The position numbers and the translations under genes are program-made. From Aporrectodea caliginosa (lineage: Eukaryota > Annelida > Clitellata > Crassiclitellata > Lumbricidae), in the NCBI GenBank assembly GCA_020284085.1, contig JACEVL010000144.1, forward strand, positions 1,621,001 through 1,685,000: a DNA stretch of 64,000 bases. The letters run 5' to 3'. Positions 23,661 to 33,758 of this stretch are shown one piece after another. The notes beneath the pieces were generated by a model. The model had not been told where the DNA came from and made no database searches. It saw only the letters and a program-made list of their open reading frames with translations. Numbering within the stretch: position 1 is the stretch's first letter; the number at the start of each line of letters is the position of its first letter.

Positions 23661-24339
23661 CGTACATGCACAGAAACGCAGATGCATGCAAACAAATGTA
23701 TTCGTAGAGATAATTAACCAAACTGAACTTAGGTTGCTATGTCAAGTTCGTCAATTTTTGTTGAAAAATTTCTTACATTTTTCACCTCAAACGGTCGAAC
23801 GGCTTTCCGCCTAGAAGAATAGATACGTCAAATAACAGCTATTATTCACTTCACTGGTTCCCTCAAGGGATAGTTATTCAAGCGGAGGTCGATGTAATTA
23901 GCCAAACTGAACTTAGGTTGCTATGTCAAGTTCGTTCATTTTTGCAAAAAAATTTCTTACATTTTTCACCTCAAACGCTCGTACGGCCTTCCGCTCAGAA
24001 AACAACACCTATTATTGATTTCACTGGTTCCCTCACGGGATAGTTATTCAAACGGAGATCGATGTAATTGGCCAAACTCAACTTAGAGATAATTAGCCAT
24101 ACTAAACTTAGGAGGCTACGTCAAGTGCGTCCATGTTTGCAAGAAAAATGTTTTATATTTATCATCTTTTGTTCTGAAGATACACATCAGACAACCACAA
24201 ACAAAAGAAATAACAAATCATAAATTATGCCTTCGCAATTATAGGCAAATGGGAGGCTACGAATTATGCGCACGATGCGACGGTGACTTAGAGGTAGGCT
24301 ATATTCACGTTCATTGGGTCTATAGTGCATACGCACTCG

Positions 24340-24605
24340 TGTCCAGCTATACATGGGATAAGTTGCTGATTGGTTAGACTGTTCGCCTTGTAACGCGGAG
24401 GGTACGGGTTCGATCCTCCCTTGAGACGGTTCGTGTGTAGGGACCTTGAGTAAGTCCTTCACTAACAATTGGTCAGCGCCATTGATCGATGTTATAGTTA
24501 GATAGTGGCGCTTAATAAATGCATAATGAAAATGCGGACCATGAATTTGGCTGTCAAATACTAAAAATAGTCGAATTTGATTGATTGATTGATTGATTGA
24601 AACTA
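24340..24605 (+). mobile_element. tRNA-Thr-like SINE with (GATT)n tail
   Basis: GATTGGTTAGACTG, CTTGTAACGCGGAG and GGGTTCGATCCTCCC form a convincing tRNA-like head with a TGT anticodon position. The core TGTAGGGACCTTGAGTAAGT and the 3' end GATAGTGGCGCTTAATAAAT lead into GATT units. The copy at 48830-49140 is the same insertion carried by the segmental duplication. Confidence 0.85.
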
Positions 24606-25249
24606 GTCAATAATTCGAGCTTCGCTTGACCTCTGTCCTGAAACGTTTCACGCAAGACTAAGCAGTGAACTTTTCAATCTCTCCTTGTCTTTTACTCCTG
24701 TATCAACTATGACTGCTATCATCATCGATTCTTTGTAGCCGCCGACTATAGAAATAGTAACGTAGTAAAAACTATTCACTTTTTACAGCAATTTAACATA
24801 ACTGCCCAATATAGGTTTGTTGCCATAGATATTCGTGTTTCTACACTTCTTGGTAGCTAGAAATGCAATGCCACAATTGTTATTGTAATTAGTAACTTAA
24901 ATCGCGGCGGTGCCTTATGCACAAAGCATCATCCGATGACGCTTCAAAACCAAGCCGTAATCAGGTCACGCTTCACTTAGGTTAGTAATCAAACAGGAAG
25001 CTATATGTTGCATTTTGGTCATGCAGTGCTAGCGAGGTCTATACGAAGAGAAAAACATTTTCTCGAATGAAATTTACATTATTTTATTCTCATGAACATT
25101 GAATGAAAAATTAATAACTAAGAACTACGGATGTTATTATGTTGAATGCTAGATAAAACTAAAATAGCGCATCAAAACCAAGCCGTAAACAGTTCACGCT
25201 CTACTTAACTTATGTTAATAATCAAACTGAATGCTACGTTGCATCAAAA
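24606..25249. other. Repeat relics, no gene
   Basis: GGCGGTGCCTTATGCACAAAGC with AAAACCAAGCCGTAATCAGG (24905-24970) recurs near 59085-59145 and in reverse at about 6040-6090. A second partial copy, AAAACCAAGCCGTAAACAG, is at 25175. Confidence 0.5.
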
Positions 25250-25380
25250 ATTAAGTAAGTAAGCAAGTATATTCTTTATTAAACCAATTGCATATCCGCA
25301 CTCTGGTGTACATACATCCTAAGAACAATCAACTGTCAATATGAGTACAAGATTCTAACAATAAACGTCTTGCGCTGTAA
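25250..25380 (-). mobile_element. LINE 3' end with (TTAC)n tail, minus
   Basis: On the minus strand it reads ACACCAGAGTGCGGATATGC, AATTGGTTTAATAAAGAATA, then (CTTA)n. The same end occurs in plus orientation at 57640-57702 and a relative in minus at 57083-57160. Confidence 0.75.
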
Positions 25381-25506
25381 ATTATCTGCAAGAGGTACAC
25401 AATGGTCGTGCGATCACGGTCGCAGGGTATAATATTGTTGGGGCTTTTTGGTGTAAGTAAACTATGTAGTATGTGGCCCTGGTTCATCAGGACCACAGAT
25501 TCTCAT

Positions 25507-25893
25507 GACAATTCGTCTACAGACTTTTAGTGTACGACACTTCGTCTACAGATATTTGGCCGGCAGACATTTAGTCTACGAAATTATTTGATATTGTCAC
25601 TTCAAAATGGAAGTGGGATTGATGAAAACATCCCTGTGTTGGCATATAAGCTGGATTGACCGAAATAATTTTTCCAGTAAATGGAAGCTGGATACCAAGC
25701 TGGATGGATGGATGAAACTAAGTTTCCATTCAACAGAAGTTCGATTGAAGAAAATAATCTTTTCAGTAATTAGAAGCTGGATTACTGAGAATATTTAGCA
25801 CGTTTTAGCGAAACTATAAGAAAGCGGCCTCTGTTGATTAGCCCCAATGGATACAGATACACTTGTTGGTGAAATGTTTGTAGACGAGTTGTC
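25507..25893. mobile_element. Fold-back / MITE-like element
   Basis: The left end GACAATTCGTCTACAGAC and the right end (complement GACAACTCGTCTACAAAC) form 18-bp imperfect inverted termini. TTCGTCTACAGA-type motifs recur inside the left arm. The right half is related to 61440-61635, inside the hAT-type element. Confidence 0.55.
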
Positions 25894-26149
25894 GCGGAAC
25901 CTTGCATCATGGCCTGTGCTAGCGTGGTCTATAAGAATAAAAATACTTTCTCGATAGAAATTCGCCTTTATTCTCATGAACATTGAATGAAAAGTCAATA
26001 AACTAACAACTGCAGATGTTACTATGTTGAAAGAACACGTATGAGCTAGTTAAACTAAAACTGTGTACAATACTTCTAATGAAGTTCATTAGTACCGGAA
26101 ACTCGGCATTTATGCAGTCCAGGGCCGTTCATAAGGTTCTGCGAATGTG

Positions 26150-26385
26150 GGTGCAAAAAGTTATCACAGGGGCCCGTGTCAGTCGAGCGGCCTTTGGTTT
26201 GCCGTTGGTTTTTATATCCCATTTGGCATTTTATCCCTTATAGTTACGGTGGCTCGCTTGCTTTACGCTGCTCCGGCATGGTGGGGCTTTGCCAGCCAAA
26301 GGAAGGGGATGATCCAGTCTGTAATGAAAAGGTTGATCCGTCAGCGATACCTACCAAGTGATAGCCCTTACACTTAGTGATTTCA
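26150..26385 (+). pseudogene. LINE ORF2 fragment
   Basis: The plus strand reads TVARLLYAAPAWWGFASQRK and then VMKRLIRQRYLPSD. The RLLYAAPAWWGF block is a strong marker of Jockey/CR1-group ORF2 downstream of the RT core. It is short and has no start. Confidence 0.75.
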
Positions 26386-27069
26386 CAGAAATTTGAATTG
26401 AGACTGAGACTTGCACACGACACGAGTCACACGACGTTTAGCAAATAGCAACAAAACTCGGCTAAGGGGCCCGCGGTGGATCAGGGGCCCGGGGTGCACC
26501 GCACCGTTTGCACCTATGGTAAAAACGGCCCTGATGCAGTCAACCAGGTTCATTCATAGAATTTAAATCTAACCATAAGCGTTCATTATATATCAGACAC
26601 GTCTTCACAAGAGTGCATGCACAAATAAAGATATAGCGTAATCGTTCAGTATCAGACCCACTTTTCAAAGTTTAACTGGTAGCCTATAATATGTCATTAA
26701 ATACATGACAAATATGCAACAATTCTAGGCGAACACACATCAACTAACATAGGCGCCGACTCCTTGGGAGCCTTGGGTGCCAATGCACGCAGAGAGAAAG
26801 TTCAGTGGGTGCCTGGCATCCAGAAGAATTCAGACCATAAAATCAAATTTTTTACATTTGATTACAGTAATCTCACAACTTGTGAAGCAGGACAACATAA
26901 ATACCCAACATTGCATGATATCACAATAGTGAGTTTCAAATACTTTTTCTAACTACGTAACCCTTGATTTCTTTCCCAAAATGCACTAAGAGTGACCTTT
27001 CGCAATGTAGAATATAAATATTTTTCAGGGGTACTGGGGTAGGACCCAGGCAGTGGCACCCAGAGACAA
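26386..27069. other. No gene recognised
   Basis: CAGGGGCCCGCGGTGG-like phrases and ACGGCCCTGATGCAGTC near 26470-26545 echo AGTCCAGGGCCGTTC near 26115. This suggests the ends of a nonautonomous element around the LINE fragment. A short ORF at 26764-26952 is unassigned. Confidence 0.35.
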
Positions 27070-27094
27070 ACCAGCAGCTTAAAGAGTGGGGACA

Positions 27095-27687
27095 TGTAGA
27101 GAAAGAACAATCAATATTAGTATAGTATAGATTTATTTTATAAAGTTGCCATTAAGAAATGATTGACAGCTAACAGACCTAGGGGAGCGGAGGCGGAGGC
27201 CACGCCTGTCAAAGGGTGGAGGGGAGAGAAGGCAGAGAAGAGAGCAAGGCAAGAGGGAACGAATCGCAGGGTGCGATGGGGGGCGAAGGAGTTGATTGAC
27301 AGGCGGTGGTGGATAGAAAACTGAAGGGACTCTTGAAGAGGGATTCGCAGCAGGGGAGCCGGAGAGAGAAGACGGGCTCGGCGGATCGGAAAGAGAGAGT
27401 AACGGACGATGCCGCTTTCTTATAAGTTGTTTAAAAACAAGCAGTTTTATATATAACGGACGATGCCGCTCTTTTTATAAGTTGTTTCAAGTATGCAGTT
27501 TTTGATATATGAGGTGATGAATAATAACCAGAAAACGAAAACCATCGTGCTCTTATTCTGTTAATCAGTCTCATCGAATTAGTTAAAGACCGACGCGCTC
27601 TCGAAGAGATATAGCCTGCGCTCAGCCACATAGTACCGCTACCACCATAACTGAAACGATAGTAGAAGAAACATCTTTTTCAGTACA
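27095..27687 (+). repeat. 5' LTR
   Basis: Matches 33759-34351 over 593 bp with three differences. It contains two tandem 54-bp units at 27401-27514 (AACGGACGATGCCGCT start), a typical duplicated U3 arrangement. Upstream lies a purine-rich stretch (27180-27400). Confidence 0.95.
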
Positions 27688-27688
27688 T

Positions 27689-27706
27689 TGTGACAGCAGG
27701 GATTTG
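27689..27706 (+). other. Candidate primer-binding site
   Basis: TGTGACAGCAGGGATTTG begins 2 bp after the LTR end. Its complement looks like the T-arm and acceptor end of a tRNA (CAAATCC...), but TGT replaces the usual TGG that pairs with CCA. The tRNA is not identified. Confidence 0.4.
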
Positions 27707-28499
27707 TTGAGAGATCGGGCAGAAGTACGACGCTGCCTGTCTATACGAACAAATAAATCGAACAGAGACTTTGACGGCGATTCTGCGGAGAAGACGAAAC
27801 AATTCACCGAGGAGGAAGGGACTGGATTTTAGTTTGAGACGAGACAGAAGTACGACGCTGTTTCTCTCTACTAAACAATAGAACAGAGACTTTCTCCTAC
27901 ACACGCATCTCAACAGAAACGACGCAACCTGTTGGGCGACACGTATCTAAAAAAATATCGAGGAGGAACGGAAAGACGGGAAGCGAGAGGAGGAGAACAG
28001 CTACAGCGGCGAAACTCGGGATCCACGCGGAACTTGGACGTGACGACGTCAGCAGGACCACGTTGGCGACCATCCCTGGAGAAGAAGGACGACGAACGAC
28101 GAAGGATCAGCGAATACGGCGCCGAGCTTCCGGAATTCTCAGAGGACGCGAGCAACCTTCGGGGCTACACGTCCAGAGAAAGCTGAAGAATAAACCGGGT
28201 GAGCCTTATAACACCAGTTGTGTGAATGAAGCCATGTAATGCTGTGTTAGGTTGGCTGAGACTGTTATCGTGAGCGTTTTTAATTGTGTTTGACGAATGT
28301 AGAGTGGGAAGCTGTTTAAAACGTGTAAACTGTGCGGATGCAAATGAAGTAGAGTTAAAGGAAAGTTGTTGTTTAAAGATAAAGTGAAAGTAGTTTATAA
28401 CTACAGTTTGCCCTGTTGGCAGAGTGATCGTTTTATCGTAAGCCCTGTTGGCTGCTTATAAGTGCAGGTGATTTCAGTGCACACACCGTACACTTCATA
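27707..28499 (+). other. Retroelement leader region
   Basis: Untranslated leader of nearly 0.8 kb. AGAAGTACGACGCTG followed by AACAGAGACTTT occurs twice (27720 and 27847), so part of the leader is tandemly duplicated. The small ORF at 27932-28186 is not conserved in any way that I can judge. Confidence 0.6.
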
Positions 28500-31400
28500 A
28501 TGTTTGGAAAGATGAAGAAAGGACAGTTGGAGGAAGAATGCGAGAAAAGAAATATAAATCACCATGGGCTAACTCGGAAGGCGATGATTGCCACGTTAGA
28601 AGAATACGAAAAAAATGGACCCGAAGAAGAAGAGGAGGAAGCTGAGACAGAGGAGGAAGTAGGGGGAGACCAGATGAAACTTAAACTGATCCAAGCAGAA
28701 AAGGAACGGATGCAGGTAGAGATGGAGTTGCTACAGACAAAGGCACAATTAGGCCTGTTACAGTCTAGTGCTTCTGTTGCTGCGACTGAACTATCTACCC
28801 CTTCTACTTACACTAAACTGCCTAACATGACCGAGGGAGAGGATCCAGCAGCATTCTTTCTTTCTTTCGAAAAGGTTGCTTGCCTTCAAGGCATTGACGA
28901 AAGCAAATGGGCCAGAATTCTGCCATCCCTACTAAACTCACAAATGCGTTTGCATTTTAACAGGTTGCCAATGGAAACCTGTACAGATTACAGACAGACA
29001 AAAACAGCCCTGATGCATGCTTGTCGTATGAATGCGAAACATTATTTAGAACGGTTTAAAACGATGCATAGATCTGGAAGGCAGACATATGCACAGTTAC
29101 TAGAGAACTTGAAAGACACTTTTGATTACTACTTGGAATGCAAGGGAGTGAATGATTTCATAAGCCTAAAGGACGATATTATTCTCGAGAGATTACGTGA
29201 GTCTTTAGCACCTGAAACAAGGTATTTCGTTGAGGCACGTAAACCCAAGACCTCAGTGGAGCTGGCTAACTACGCAGACTTGCAGTTTGAATGTGCTATA
29301 GAAGGGAGAATGCAAGCCCAACGAGACCACAGACCTGCGCAAAAATTTAAGTCGCAGGGTGCTGAAACGAGAGAAAGCCAGTGGGGAGGAAAACCACCCT
29401 TCAATAGAGAGGCCCAGGGATATAAGCCTCTTGAAAGAGAGCAGGGTGCAAGACCAATGCACTCATGGCAGGGTAGTCACCCACAGGGCACTGGACACAC
29501 CTATAGAGGCAATGCAAGCAAAATAAACTCTTACGGTCATGCACATGTTAGATTTGTGAAACCTAAGACTAAGTTGGAAAGGGTTATTGAGTACCAAAGA
29601 CAATTCACAATACCAGTGTACGTCAATGGGGCACTTATTAACGCCTTGAGGGACAGCGGATCACAGTGTACACTGATAGACGCTGAATTAGCTAGAGGTA
29701 ATTCATCGGCCATGAATGGGGACCCAATAACCGTTCAATGCGCATTTGGCACAGTAAAATGCTTTGCAACATGTGTAGTTCAAATCTCTTCACCAAATTT
29801 CGGCACAGACCGCGAGATAACTGTAAAGGCAGGAATAATACCAGGGTTAGGCGTTAAGATGTTAATTGGACACGACGTATTCGTGGAAAATCGGGATCTG
29901 AAGGACCCCGTGGCGCCAAATAAATGTGCTATGGACGATGACGAAAAACCCCAGCATGCACAATCACTAATTGCAACGAGACAGCATGATTATAACGATA
30001 GCGGTCCACGACGCGGGAGGGACGAAGACGGGTCTAGACCGATACCGAGACGCGGGGGGGTAGAAACGAGCCCGACCGCAGACGAATTAGCTGAACTACG
30101 CCCAAGGGAAAGAGGTTCAAAGGCACAGGTTGTAAAACAAGATGACGACCATGGGGTAACACGAGAAGCCCCAATCGTTGACGCGACACCCGCAGTAATT
30201 GAAATAAATCACCGGAAGGGACTGGACGACGTAAATGACCAGGCTCGGCAGACTTCCGAAGACGCACGGAGGCAGGGAAGTCATAAACAAGACCACAGAC
30301 GCACAGAGGTACAGAGAGCAGCCGCGGATGCCACATCTGCTAATAATAATGAAACCCAACACGTTTCAGCGGAAGAGGCTGATAGCGAAGAAAATCAAAT
30401 GATTGATGGGGTCTGCGGGAGAGATCAGGAGGGCGATCATACATGGTGTGAAAATGGCGGACATCAGACGAAGCCGACAGACGCAGCCGACGAGTTTAGC
30501 GATAGCGACGACCACCAGGCGGCGCCTACAGAAGCAGACGATGAAAACCAGATGGTTGAAAACGGCGACATATTGATAAATGACGAGACGGAATCGTTCA
30601 AACAGGCACAGATAACTGACCAGACTTTAAGTGATTTATGGACGGCAGCGAAGGAGGGAAACGGCAGGTACAAGATAGACGGAGGTCTATTGTATAAACA
30701 GAGTAATGGAAAAGAGACCGAAGAGGGAACGGAAACCCGAGATAAATTGCTCCTACCCATAAGTTACAGACAGAAGGTACTAAAATTGGCACATGATTCA
30801 CCATGGGCGGGCCACAGAGGAATAAAAGCAACAACAGCACGCATCGCAAAGGCATTTTGCTGGCCATCGATGACGTCAGACATACAGGCCTACGTCAGAA
30901 CGTGTCCAGAATGCCAAAAAACGGCAATAGTTAAGACGGCCGAAAGAGTGCCACTTGTAGAAGTGCCAGTCATAGACGAACCATGGAACAAAATCGTGAT
31001 GGATGTCTTAGGCCCAATATCTCCTAAGTCATCCTCGGGTAAAAGCTTTGTCCTAATCATTGTGGAACAGGCAACGCACTGGCCAGAATTTATACCCATG
31101 TCTAGAGTGACAGCGAAAAACGTAGCAAAAGCACTAATGGAAGTCTTTGCTAGGACAGGCATTCCAAAAATAATACAATCGGACAACGGCACCCATTTCA
31201 AAAACCAGCTAATCAGAAATCTGGAAAACATGTTAGGGATAGCACCGGTGTTTTCAACAGTGGAACATCACCAAACAGCAGGTAGTGCTGAACGAATGAT
31301 AAGGGTGGTCAGAGAAATGTTGAGAAAACTTGTTGGAAATGAACCACGGTGTTGGGATTCCATGCTGCCACTTTTAGCTTTTAGTTGCAGGCAGATCCCC

Positions 31401-33344
31401 TCCACAGTCACGGGATTCTCACCGTTTGAATTGTTATACTCGCACGACGTACGTGGACCACTGCAAGTGCTACAAGACGGCTGGACAGGAAAGTTAAACA
31501 CGGAGAACATGAAAAGAAATGTAGTGGAATATCTTACAACAACCCAGGAGCACTTAAAGAAATGTGTAGGGCTGGCCACAGAACACGCAAAGGAAGCACG
31601 TAAAACTGCGAAGGCATACTACGACAGGAAGTCCACGGATAGAATTCTTCAGCCGGGACAGGAAGTGTTACTCCTGAGGCACTCCACAGAAAATAAGCTA
31701 CTAGCAAAATGGGATGGCCCATTTATGGTAAACAAAAAGCTGTCAGCAGTAAATTACGAGATTCTGACGGAAAAAGGACCCAAGACATACCATATCAACT
31801 TATTAAAGCTATGGCATGCAAGAGAGTCGGACGCCCACATCCCAAAGGTCAACATCATACTCACAGCGGAGCCTTGTGAGGAGAATTTTGAATCACTAGG
31901 ACCCATAGATGACGAAGACTGCGATGATGACGAGTTAAATTTGAAGAATGCAGGACTATCAGAAACACAACAGGATCAGCTGAAAAGCATGTTGAACGAG
32001 TTTAAGGATAGGTTTGAAAACAAATTAGGCAGAACAACCCTAATTAAACACTCAATACGACTAACCACGGACAAGCCCATAGCACCGAGATGCTACAGAA
32101 TCCCAGAAAGCCTACGAGAGCAAGTACACAACCAGATAAAAGACATGATAAAGGACAAGATCATAGAGCCCTCAGATGGACCGTATGCCTCCCCCATCGT
32201 GTGTGTCCGAAAAAAGGATAACACGATACGCATTTGTGCAGACCTGAGGCAAGTAAATGCGATCACAGTCGCAGACGAGTACCCAGCCAGCGACATGAGA
32301 TCCATTTTGGATAAAGCGGCAGGAGCGAAATTCATTACAGGCCTAGACTTACAGCAAGCATTCTTCCAAGTGGAACTCGACGAAAAAAGCCGTCAATATA
32401 CAGGTTTCAAAACCCCATTTGGACTCTTTCAATACACGGTGTTACCAAACGGAGCAAAGAATTCCTCGAAATGCTTCCAGCGCCTTGCAGATAAAATCCT
32501 ACTTGGAGCAGAAGATTACGCAGCAGCCCACGTGGACGATTTTATAATCTTCTCGCCATCATGGGAGCAACATCTGGCACATATACGAGACATCTTAGAA
32601 AGACTGCGAAAGGCGAACCTCACAGTAAAACTAAAAAAGTGTCAATTTGCGAGAAAATCCATAAAGATCTTGGGACACGTGATTGAGGAGGGGTATGTCA
32701 AACCTGACCCCGAAAAAATAAGTGCGATTGCAAATTACCAAGTCCCAAAGACAAAACGACAAGTTAGGGCATTTTTAGGTCTGGGAAATTTTTACAATCG
32801 GTTCATTCCTGACTTTGGCACAAAAGCAGCGCCCTTGACCGAGCTGACCCGGAAAGATAAACCTGACAAAATCAAATGGACGGACGCAGCTGACAGAGCA
32901 TTTAAAGCTTTAAAGACGGACTTGACCTCTGACAAAATGTTAATACCCCCAGACATAAGGAAACCATTTATTTTACGTTCGGACGCATCCGCGACAGGGA
33001 TTGGTTCGCTGTTAGCCCAATTAGACGATGACGGAACAGAAAGACCAATAGGATATGCCAGCAGGAAACTAATAGAGCGCGAGACGCGAATGAGCACCGT
33101 CGAACGAGAATTACTAGCTGTGGTCTGGTCTTTGAACCATTTTCAACAATATACTTACGGGACAAAAGTGCACGTATACACAGATCACAATTGCTTAAAG
33201 TGGCTACAGACTATGGCAAACCACAATCCGAGACTCACTAGATGGGCGTTGGCGATCCAACGATACAACCTGCAAATTCATTTCACCCCTGGGAAATTGA
33301 ACACCATGGCTGATGGATTATCTCGAGCCTATATGACCAATTAG
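28500..33344 (+). CDS. gag-pol: Gag-protease-integrase-RT-RNase H polyprotein
   Basis: A 1614-residue frame with no stop or frameshift makes the proteins for reverse transcription and integration. Residues 5-38 resemble a SAP-type helix pair, and an acidic/coiled stretch follows. Residues ~181-262 look like the Gag/SCAN-type helical domain. I find no CCHC zinc knuckle. The protease has Asp385 in RDSGS and a later LIGHDVF. A ~200-residue hydrophilic Asp/Glu-rich linker follows. The integrase has an HHCC finger (from His765: HDSPWAGHRG, then CPEC) and a D-D-35-E core (Asp835, Asp895 in QSDNG, Glu931). A GPF module (WDGPF) sits near 1072. The RT spans ~1197-1390, with Asp1283 in GLDLQQAFF and HVDDF at 1345-1349. 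RNase H (~1490-1610) has SDAS (Asp1495), VEREL and YTDH. All catalytic residues are present, so activity is plausible. Gag and Pol share one frame, so no frameshift signal is needed. Confidence 0.95.
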   Translation: MFGKMKKGQLEEECEKRNINHHGLTRKAMIATLEEYEKNGPEEEEEEAETEEEVGGDQMKLKLIQAEKERMQVEMELLQTKAQLGLLQSSASVAATELSTPSTYTKLPNMTEGEDPAAFFLSFEKVACLQGIDESKWARILPSLLNSQMRLHFNRLPMETCTDYRQTKTALMHACRMNAKHYLERFKTMHRSGRQTYAQLLENLKDTFDYYLECKGVNDFISLKDDIILERLRESLAPETRYFVEARKPKTSVELANYADLQFECAIEGRMQAQRDHRPAQKFKSQGAETRESQWGGKPPFNREAQGYKPLEREQGARPMHSWQGSHPQGTGHTYRGNASKINSYGHAHVRFVKPKTKLERVIEYQRQFTIPVYVNGALINALRDSGSQCTLIDAELARGNSSAMNGDPITVQCAFGTVKCFATCVVQISSPNFGTDREITVKAGIIPGLGVKMLIGHDVFVENRDLKDPVAPNKCAMDDDEKPQHAQSLIATRQHDYNDSGPRRGRDEDGSRPIPRRGGVETSPTADELAELRPRERGSKAQVVKQDDDHGVTREAPIVDATPAVIEINHRKGLDDVNDQARQTSEDARRQGSHKQDHRRTEVQRAAADATSANNNETQHVSAEEADSEENQMIDGVCGRDQEGDHTWCENGGHQTKPTDAADEFSDSDDHQAAPTEADDENQMVENGDILINDETESFKQAQITDQTLSDLWTAAKEGNGRYKIDGGLLYKQSNGKETEEGTETRDKLLLPISYRQKVLKLAHDSPWAGHRGIKATTARIAKAFCWPSMTSDIQAYVRTCPECQKTAIVKTAERVPLVEVPVIDEPWNKIVMDVLGPISPKSSSGKSFVLIIVEQATHWPEFIPMSRVTAKNVAKALMEVFARTGIPKIIQSDNGTHFKNQLIRNLENMLGIAPVFSTVEHHQTAGSAERMIRVVREMLRKLVGNEPRCWDSMLPLLAFSCRQIPSTVTGFSPFELLYSHDVRGPLQVLQDGWTGKLNTENMKRNVVEYLTTTQEHLKKCVGLATEHAKEARKTAKAYYDRKSTDRILQPGQEVLLLRHSTENKLLAKWDGPFMVNKKLSAVNYEILTEKGPKTYHINLLKLWHARESDAHIPKVNIILTAEPCEENFESLGPIDDEDCDDDELNLKNAGLSETQQDQLKSMLNEFKDRFENKLGRTTLIKHSIRLTTDKPIAPRCYRIPESLREQVHNQIKDMIKDKIIEPSDGPYASPIVCVRKKDNTIRICADLRQVNAITVADEYPASDMRSILDKAAGAKFITGLDLQQAFFQVELDEKSRQYTGFKTPFGLFQYTVLPNGAKNSSKCFQRLADKILLGAEDYAAAHVDDFIIFSPSWEQHLAHIRDILERLRKANLTVKLKKCQFARKSIKILGHVIEEGYVKPDPEKISAIANYQVPKTKRQVRAFLGLGNFYNRFIPDFGTKAAPLTELTRKDKPDKIKWTDAADRAFKALKTDLTSDKMLIPPDIRKPFILRSDASATGIGSLLAQLDDDGTERPIGYASRKLIERETRMSTVERELLAVVWSLNHFQQYTYGTKVHVYTDHNCLKWLQTMANHNPRLTRWALAIQRYNLQIHFTPGKLNTMADGLSRAYMTN

Positions 33345-33744
33345 GATTAAGGTGGTCATTATGTATGGTCTAAATAGTGTTTTCTTTACTTAGCATATAT
33401 TTTCACATTGTTCACGAGTGTTTAAATAGATTCGAGTTACTTGGTTTGTCGTCGGGTTCACCGATGAAAGAGTAGACGCTGATCATACAGCAACGACCAG
33501 GGGTACTTGTTTTGTGTTTTTTTTATGTTTTAGATAACTGACTTACATAGTTCGAAGTGTTATCCAGCCTGGTGACGCAGCAGCAACGATGGCGAGAAAT
33601 AACTAAATAAAAGACATTACACAGCTCGCTATGCTCCGTCGCCTGTGCTCATGTAATAGACTTAGTGTAATAACGAACTGTTAGGATGAACGCACCTAAA
33701 AGCCATCTATGCTTTCTGATGCACGACCTGTATACCAGCAGCTT
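33345..33744 (+). other. Retroelement 3' untranslated region
   Basis: No ORF; there is no env-like reading frame between RNase H and the 3' LTR. Confidence 0.8.
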
Positions 33745-33758
33745 AAAGAGTGGGGACA
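33745..33758 (+). other. Polypurine tract before 3' LTR
   Basis: AAAGAGTGGGGACA abuts the TGTA start of the 3' LTR, where the plus-strand primer is expected. The same sequence also precedes the 5' LTR (27081-27094), which is unusual. Confidence 0.65.

Larger units (their letters stand above)
22880..24850. repeat. Segmental duplication partner of 46800-49320
   Basis: Shared order: CCTTTTCCTCATG, AAGAGCATCGAGTCGC, GCCAAAAGCGCAATTAAACT, a TACA/CATA microsatellite, CTTACATTT with CACCTC and GGTCG, the SINE, and the GATTCTTTGTA(G/T)CCGCCGA end. Microsatellite lengths differ greatly between copies. Within it 23880-24060 is a second copy of 23720-23880. Confidence 0.85.

Noticed and set aside
27932..28186. 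Separate leader protein in the LTR element
   Set aside because: 84 codons without a recognisable domain, in a region with partial tandem duplication; treated as untranslated leader.
29253..29462. Minus-strand ORFs within the retroelement (also 30034-30867, 31268-31722, 32093-33165)
   Set aside because: Shadows of the plus-strand Gag-Pol frame.
33345..33758. An env-like third ORF in the LTR element
   Set aside because: No open frame of useful length between RNase H and the 3' LTR.
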